Source: Streptomyces marianii (GTDB lineage Bacteria; Actinomycetota; Actinomycetes; Streptomycetales; Streptomycetaceae). Taken from it: a stretch of 64,000 nt of DNA. This document shows positions 58,917-64,000 of this stretch, in pieces. The stretch spans positions 1,302,001-1,366,000 of the forward strand of contig NZ_VAWE01000001.1 of assembly GCF_005795905.1 (NCBI RefSeq), read 5' to 3'. The notes below the pieces were generated by a model. It was not told where the DNA came from, did no database searches, and worked only from the letters and a program-made list of their open reading frames with translations. How positions within the stretch are numbered: the stretch's first letter is position 1; the number at the start of each line of letters is the position of its first letter. The position numbers and the translations under genes are program-made.

Positions 58917-59630
58917 ATGGACCTCGACCCCGGGCACGAATTCGACAGCCAGATCGTCGTCAAGGTCAACGCCCCCGAGGTACTGCGCCGGCAGCTGGCC
59001 TCCCGGCGCCGGCAGGGTGCGCACGTCGCCATGGGCACCAATGTCGACCACTACCAGCGCGCGGAGGGGCGCCACGGGCTGATGCCCGGCATCATCGGCG
59101 CCCTGCGCGACCACGCCAACCCCTTCTCGACCCTCACCAAGGGCACGCTGATCCTGCGCGACCTGGACCTGCTGCGCCAGGCGGCTGACGTGACCGACGT
59201 CGGCATCTCCGTGTCGGTCGGCTTCACCGACCGCGGGCTGTGGCGGTCCGTGGAGCCGGACACACCGGCACCGGAGCGGCGGCTCGATGTGGTCCGGACG
59301 CTCGCGGACCACGGCATCGGCTGCGCGGTGCTGATGGCACCGGTGATCCCCTTCCTCGGCGACCACCCGGACCAGCTGCGCGCGACCGTACGGGCGGTCG
59401 CCGCGGCCGGGGCGACGTCCGTTACCCCGCTGGTGCTGCATCTGCGGCCCGGCGCGCGCGAGTGGTTCACGGCTTGGCCGGCGCGGGACCATGACCACCC
59501 GCACCTCTGGTGCGCCGCTGTGAACGGCTCTACGCGGAGGGCGCCTACGCCTCCAAGTGGTACCAGCGGCGCATCACCCGTCATGTGCACGAGCCGGCGG
59601 CGGAGTTCGGCATCGGCCCGGCACGGCGGG
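58917..59630 (+). pseudogene. radical SAM protein (SplB/Rv2578c type), beheaded and frameshifted
   Basis: The frame opens with [20 protein letters not shown], continues [20 protein letters not shown] and GVTSVTPLVLHLRPGAREWF-like sequence, then at about 59505 shifts by one frame into ERLYAEGAYASKWYQRRITR. This is the C-terminal two thirds of a spore-photoproduct-lyase-like radical SAM protein. The Cys-x3-Cys-x2-Cys cluster site should precede LDLDAGR-type sequence and is lost. It begins about where LexA fragment coding ends, so a deletion probably joined two ancestral loci. Confidence 0.75.
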
Positions 59631-59896
59631 GCGCGCCGAGGCGCGTTCCGACCCCGGCGGAGCCCTCCCTCGCCGAGCCCGCGGCCCCACCCAGCTCACC
59701 CTGCTCTGACCGCCGCCCGGGACACGCCCGCCGCCCGCAGCGTGCCCGACCCGACGCCCGTCCGGTTCGCCCGGAGACGAGCAGACACTCACCAAAAGGG
59801 TCGTTTCCCAGGGAAAAACGCCTCACCGGTTGATATCGGGGAAATCTGTCCCGGGGCTCTGCCGCCCGGGCGCGCCCCGCCATCCCGGGAGGACAT

Positions 59897-61486
59897 GTGA
59901 AGAGACGGGCAGGAGTGCTGGTCGCCATGGGGGCGACGGTGGCCGGACTGGTGACCGGTGCGCCGTCCGCCGCGACCGCGGGCCCCGTGGCTCCGCAGGC
60001 CTCGGCGCTGAAATGGGCCGGCTGCGCGACCGAGGAACACCCGAGGCTCGAATGCGCCTCGCTCCAGGTGCCGCTGGACCACGACGAACCGCAGGGTACG
60101 AAGATCACGCTCGCGCTGTCGCGGATCCGGCACACGGCGAAGACGTTCCAGGGGCCGCTGCTGGTCAACCCGGGCGGCCCGGGCGCGTCCGGGCTCAAGA
60201 CCGCCGGGTTCGTCGCCGCCTCGCTGCCCGCCGGTCTGGCGGCGCAGTACGACGTGATCGGCTTCGACCCCCGCGGGGTGGGCAGGTCACGTCCGGCGCT
60301 CGACTGCCGGCCCGGGCACTTCGCGCCGGTACGCCCCGACTCGCTGCCGCTGGACCGGAAGACCGAGCTGGCGAACCTCTCCAGGGCCCGCTCCTTCGCC
60401 CTGGGCTGTGCGACCCGGCACGCCGAACTGCTGCCCCACATGAGCACGGTCAGCATGGCGAAGGACCTCGACCTCGTCCGGAAGGCCCTGGGGGCCGCCA
60501 GGATCAACTATCTCGGGTACTCCTACGGCACCTATCTCGGGGCCGTGTACGCCAAGCACTTCCCCGGGCGCGTGCGACGCGCGGTGCTCGACTCCGTGGT
60601 CGCCCCGGACAGGGTCTGGTACCGCGCCAACCTGGCCCAGAACCTGGGATTCGACGCGCGCCACAAGGCGTTCACCGCCTGGGTGGCGAAGCACCACACG
60701 ACGTACCGGCTCGGCAGCGACCCGGCGCGGGTGGAGGCCGCGTGGTACGCGATGCGCGCCTCCCTCGCCAAGGCGCCCGTGGGGGGCGAGATCGGTCCGG
60801 CCGAGCTCGAGGACACCTTCCTGCCGGGCGGCTACTACAACGGCTTCTGGCCGTACCTCGCGGACGCGTTCGCGGCGTTCGCCCGCGCCCGGGACACCGG
60901 ACCGCTGCTGGAGGTGTACCGGGCCTTCGCCGCGGTCGACAAGGAGGGCGAGAACGCCTACTCCGTCTACGCGGCGGTGCAGTGCAGGGACGCCGCCTGG
61001 CCCCGGAACTGGGGCACCTGGCGCCTGGACAACCGGGCGGCCCACGCCAAGGCCCCGTTCTCCACCTGGAACAACGCCTGGTACAACGCCCCGTGTCTGT
61101 TCTGGCCCGTGGCGCCACTCGACCGGACGGACGTCACCAACGACAAGGTGCCGCCGGTGCTGATCCTCCAGGCCACGGACGACGCGGCGACCCCGTACGA
61201 GGGGGCCGTCTCCGTCCACCGCGCACTGCGGGGCTCCCGGCTCGTCGTCGAGCAGGGCGGCGGCAACCACGCGACCTCGCTGAGCGGGAACGCCTGCATG
61301 GACCGCCATGTGACGGACTACCTGGCCACCGGGAAGCTCCCTCCGGCCGCGGCCACGGGCGAGGCGGACGCGTTCTGCGCGACGGGGAAGGAGCCGAAGC
61401 CGCTGAAGCCGGGGGCGCGCACGGGCCTGCCGGATGCGGACAGGGCAGGTGCCGCGCTGCACCGAATCCTCGGTCATCGCAACTGA
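59897..61486 (+). CDS. secreted tripeptidyl aminopeptidase, alpha/beta hydrolase (TAP family)
   Basis: A 529-residue exported serine peptidase that removes tripeptides from protein N-termini. Signal peptide about 1-28 (GVLVAMGATVAGLVTGAPSA, then ATA). Catalytic Ser in LGYSYGTYLG, Asp in LQATDDAATPYEG and His in QGGGNHATSL; VNPGGPGASG is the oxyanion loop. The TAP-like C-terminal domain with KLPPAAATGEADAFC and cysteines is present. Length is typical. It stands alone; regulation is not visible. Confidence 0.92.
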   Translation: MKRRAGVLVAMGATVAGLVTGAPSAATAGPVAPQASALKWAGCATEEHPRLECASLQVPLDHDEPQGTKITLALSRIRHTAKTFQGPLLVNPGGPGASGLKTAGFVAASLPAGLAAQYDVIGFDPRGVGRSRPALDCRPGHFAPVRPDSLPLDRKTELANLSRARSFALGCATRHAELLPHMSTVSMAKDLDLVRKALGAARINYLGYSYGTYLGAVYAKHFPGRVRRAVLDSVVAPDRVWYRANLAQNLGFDARHKAFTAWVAKHHTTYRLGSDPARVEAAWYAMRASLAKAPVGGEIGPAELEDTFLPGGYYNGFWPYLADAFAAFARARDTGPLLEVYRAFAAVDKEGENAYSVYAAVQCRDAAWPRNWGTWRLDNRAAHAKAPFSTWNNAWYNAPCLFWPVAPLDRTDVTNDKVPPVLILQATDDAATPYEGAVSVHRALRGSRLVVEQGGGNHATSLSGNACMDRHVTDYLATGKLPPAAATGEADAFCATGKEPKPLKPGARTGLPDADRAGAALHRILGHRN

Positions 61487-61609
61487 CGTACCGGTCCGAC
61501 AGCGCGTCGCCCGGTTCGCGCCCGGCGATACCGGGTGGTCGGGGCCCGGCATCGCCGGGCGGGAAAACCCGGCGGCGCGCTGTCGGTGGCGTGCGCCAGG
61601 ATGAGGCCC

Positions 61610-62223
61610 GTGAACACGCGCCGCACGCCTCCCGGCGCCACCGGCCGCGAGAGGGCCCCGGGGCCGGTGGGCCACACGGGGATCCTCGTCAGGGAGATGT
61701 CGGAAGCCGACTGGGAGGCGGTCGCCGCCCTCCGGGTCGCCGGCTGGCGGCACGCCTGCGCGCTGATGTTTCAGTCGTACCTCGATGCCATGGACGAGGC
61801 GGAGGACGCCGAACGGCACCGGGCCCAGCCGGCCGCCGCCGGGGCGCCGGCGTGGGGCACCTGGTCGCGGAGCCAGCCGGGGAGGTGGCCGGCTGGGGGT
61901 GCTGCGGGCCGTACCGCGACGAGGGCACGACGACCGCCGACGGCGAGGCGGACGCGCTCTACGTCCGGCCGGACCGGATCGGCACGGGCATGGGCCGCGC
62001 GCTGCTGGATGCGCTGACGGCCCGGGCCGAGTCGGACGGCAGGCCGGCGCTGCTGCTGTGGGTGCTCTGGGAGAACCGGCGGGCGTGCCGCTTCCCCGAG
62101 AGGGCGGGATTCCTGGCCGACGGGGCGGAGGAACCGTTCGAAGTGGACGGTGTCGCCGTGCCCGAGACGCGTTACCGCAGGCGGCTGAGCGCCGCGGAGG
62201 CGGCGGCGGACAGTCGGGGGTGA
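61610..62223 (+). pseudogene. GNAT acetyltransferase with a frameshift
   Basis: The N-terminal part GILVREMSEADWEAVAALRV then AGWRHACALMFQSYLDAMDE lies in one frame and the C-terminal part (VAGWGCCGPYRDEGTTTADG, YVRPDRIGTGMGRALLDALT, ERAGFLADGAEEPFEVDGVA) in another. The switch is at about 61830-61860, within GGCCGCCGCCGGGGCGCCGG, a stretch prone to slippage or sequencing error. Restoring one base gives a normal 200-residue enzyme with the R-x-G-x-G acetyl-CoA loop. Start GTG 61610; an ATG at 61601 is possible. Its end overlaps the HEAT gene by 52 bp. Confidence 0.7.
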
Positions 62224-62747
62224 GCCAGCGCGGACTCCAGGACCGGACGGGCGCGCTCGTCGGCGAGTGCGCCGAGCCCCTCCACACAGGCGAGGGCGAC
62301 GCGCCAGTGCGGGTCGCCGGGGGCGAGTCTCCGGCCCAGGGCGGTGATGAGCGCCGGCGCGGACTCGGGTGCGCGCAGGGTGGTGAGGAGCCGGACGGGG
62401 ACAAGGGCGTAGGCGACGCGCAGTTCGTTGGTCGCGAGGGCGGCGGCGGCCGCCGCGGTACGGGGATCGCCGAGCCTGCTCAGAGCGTGGGAGGCGGAGA
62501 CGCAGCGCTCCGGATCCCGGTGGTTGAGCAGCAGCACGAGCGGTTCGAAGGAACGGCGGTCGCCGGCGCAGCCGAGTCGGAAAGCGGCTATCTCCCGTGC
62601 CCACAGCGGCAGCTGGGTCTGGGTCAGCACGGTGGCCAGGGCGTCGGGATCCGCGATCGCGGTCAGCCGCCTGTGCAGTTCGTCGTCCGCCGGCCCGGTC
62701 AGCTCGCGGCGTGTGCGGCGGGCAAGATCCTCGAGATCCGCGTCCAT
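62172..62747 (-). CDS. HEAT-repeat-like helical protein
   Basis: A 191-residue all-helical protein with at least four HEAT-type units: LPLWAREIAAFRLGCAGDRR, SFEPLVLLLNHRDPERCVSA, ASHALSRLGDPRTAAAAAAL, and LGALADERARPVLESALAHP. The pattern is that of the small Streptomyces HEAT family used as adaptors. It begins behind a -10 box TAGGCT with a 6-nt gap (leaderless). It converges on and overlaps the GNAT gene. Confidence 0.8.
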   Translation of the reverse strand: MDADLEDLARRTRRELTGPADDELHRRLTAIADPDALATVLTQTQLPLWAREIAAFRLGCAGDRRSFEPLVLLLNHRDPERCVSASHALSRLGDPRTAAAAAALATNELRVAYALVPVRLLTTLRAPESAPALITALGRRLAPGDPHWRVALACVEGLGALADERARPVLESALAHPRLSAAASAALSRLR

Positions 62748-62753
62748 GCGAGC

Positions 62754-62759
62754 AGCCTA
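62754..62759 (-). promoter_or_regulatory. -10 box TAGGCT of the leaderless HEAT gene
   Basis: Read on the minus strand, TAGGCT ends 6 nt before the ATG at 62747. Confidence 0.5.
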
Positions 62760-63429
62760 GGGCCCGCGCCCGCGGCCGGTGGGGCTCTTCGCGGATCGCC
62801 GCCCCCGCGCGGACGCGGCCGCGCGGTCGTCCCGGGTCCGCCGGGGATTGCCGACCCGGCCGCAGGCCCGCTCACCCGTGCGACGCGGTCCCCCCGTCAC
62901 CCGGCGCGGACCCGGCCGCGGGTCCGTCCCCTGCCCGGGCAGCGGCCCCGCGCGCCGGTGCCCACGGCCGCCCGCCCCGCGCACCCCCGCCCAGGGGAGA
63001 TCGGGGCAGCGCACGCCCCGAAGGCACCGGCAGCCGCGGACCGGCCCGGTACCCGGCCGTCCTTCGAAGGCGACCCGTCGTTCCGCCTGGCGCGGTTCGC
63101 CCGGTGGCGGCGCAGATCACATCCGCGCAGGGCTGGCGCGCTCGTTACCCGCGAGTTAATCTCATGTGAGCGGGCAACACCCGCTCTGCTCTCGGCGGCC
63201 TGGTGACGCAGCCGTTCGGGGGTGACTCCCCGGCCCCACGGCCCGGGAGAGTCGGTCGGTTCGGCAGTTCAGTACGGCGTGACTCCGGGACAGGGTCCGT
63301 CGCCACCTTCATCGCGACACGCACCCTGCGCGTGCCGCGCGCCCCTCCGGTCCGCGGACGCGGACCGCCTTCGGCGCCCTGCGGCACGTACGCCCTCCCT
63401 CAGTCGTCACTCACTCCTGGAGTCCCGTG
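62760..63429. other. 670-bp intergenic, no feature recognised
   Basis: GC-rich without a supported gene; it should contain the promoter of the dehydrogenase. A locally AT-rich spot near 63150-63165 (GAGTTAATCTCATG) is the only candidate. Confidence 0.45.
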
Positions 63430-64000
63430 ATGGACACCCCTCTCTCCACCATCGCCGTCGTCGGTCTCGGCACCATGGGCACCGGTATCGCCGAGGTGCT
63501 CGCCCGGGCCGGACGTGAGGTCATCGGCATCGACGTCAGCGAGACCGCCGCGCGCCACGCCGCCACCGCCCTCGAAGCGTCCACCGCACGCGCCGTGCAG
63601 CGCGAGCGCCTCACCGAGGAGGAGCGGCGGAACGTCCTGGCCCGTTTCCGTACCTTCTCCGACATCCAGGCGGCGGCCGAGGCCGACCTCGTGATCGAGG
63701 TCGTGCCCGAGTCGTACGAGCTGAAGCAGCAGGTCTTCCGGGAGCTCGACGCCGTCGTCCGCCCCGGAACGATCCTCGCCACCGGCACCAACGCGCTGTC
63801 CGTGACCCGGCTCGCCGCCGACTCGGCGCACCCCGAGCGGGTTCTCGGCATGCACTTCTTCAACCCGGCCCCCGCGATGCGCCTGGTCGAGGTGGTCTCC
63901 TCGGTGCTGACCGCCCCGCAGGCGGTGGAGGCCGTCACCGCGCTCGCCCGCGACCTCGGCAAGGAGCCGGTCGCCGTCGGCGACCGTCCCGGATTCGTCG
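63430..64000 (+). CDS. 3-hydroxybutyryl-CoA (3-hydroxyacyl-CoA) dehydrogenase, 5' part
   Basis: The gene runs off the right edge after 190 codons. The Rossmann NAD loop is IAVVGLGTMGTGIAEVLARA (GxGxxG), followed by GIDVSETAARHAA, ADLVIEVVPESYELKQQVFR, LATGTNALSVTRLA, and the substrate site GMHFFNPAPAMRLVEVV with catalytic His. This is the beta-oxidation/butyrate-path enzyme. The ATG at 63430 is in line with family starts; a GTG one codon earlier is possible. The C-terminal dimer domain is outside the window. Confidence 0.92.
   Translation, partial: MDTPLSTIAVVGLGTMGTGIAEVLARAGREVIGIDVSETAARHAATALEASTARAVQRERLTEEERRNVLARFRTFSDIQAAAEADLVIEVVPESYELKQQVFRELDAVVRPGTILATGTNALSVTRLAADSAHPERVLGMHFFNPAPAMRLVEVVSSVLTAPQAVEAVTALARDLGKEPVAVGDRPGFV

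Overview
The window looks like the chromosome of a Streptomyces or close relative. GC content is very high (roughly 70% or more by eye), start codons are often GTG, many genes begin right after a -10 box with no leader, and the protein families are typical of that genus (SpoIIE-type PP2C phosphatases, a DUF4232 lipoprotein-like secreted protein, a DUF3093 membrane protein, tripeptidyl aminopeptidase, many MFS pumps, GNATs and methyltransferases). No rRNA, tRNA or CRISPR array was recognised.

Layout. 0-5.4 kb: a partial ROK-type regulator, a small ABM-like protein, a multi-sensor PP2C phosphatase, a decayed GntR regulator and a FabH-like ketosynthase III. 5-15 kb: VOC protein, FdhD, SBF-type transporter with divergent LysR, acyl-CoA ligase, aldo/keto reductase, and a LysR / cysteine dioxygenase / YeiH sulfur-amino-acid block. 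15-16 kb: a repeat-rich gene-free stretch with a 32-bp minisatellite and a 36-bp tandem repeat. 16-35 kb: methyltransferases, pterin dehydratase, a large membrane phosphodiesterase, a catalytic-Ser-less recombinase-like protein, two metallo-beta-lactamase-fold hydrolases around a DedA protein, a PLP-fold protein lacking its lysine, a PAP2-lipid kinase fusion, and a collapsed ABC exporter. 35-40 kb: MFS pump, GntR/UTRA regulator and adenosine deaminase that share an operator sequence. 39.7-44.9 kb: a tightly overlapped four-gene hydrolase operon (M55, M20, S9, S66 peptidases). 45-50.5 kb: truncated PAS protein, methionine aminopeptidase, an MFS pump carrying three carboxypeptidase-regulatory-like repeats, and an SRPBCC protein.

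50.7-59.8 kb is a hotspot of mobile and broken DNA: a group II intron with its reverse transcriptase (visibly lower GC), an ISAs1 element with a perfect 10-bp target duplication sitting inside what looks like the 5' RNA of another group II intron, an IS5 transposase tail, a 109-bp MITE that supplies the stop codon of a cupin gene, a MarR/cupin pair around a perfect palindrome, a truncated ParA-like ATPase, a Phd/RelE toxin-antitoxin pair with its own operator, a LexA C-terminal fragment and a beheaded, frameshifted radical SAM gene. 59.9-64 kb returns to ordinary chromosome: a secreted tripeptidyl aminopeptidase, a frameshifted GNAT, a HEAT-repeat protein and the start of a 3-hydroxyacyl-CoA dehydrogenase.

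The most coherent functional units are the M55-M20-S9-S66 peptidase operon (peptide or murein-peptide salvage), the GntR regulon (efflux plus adenosine deamination under one operator), the cysteine dioxygenase-YeiH pair (cysteine to sulfite, then export), and the autoregulated MarR-cupin and Phd-RelE pairs. All coordinates for starts are my choice from ribosome binding sites, -10 boxes and family starts; no database search was run.
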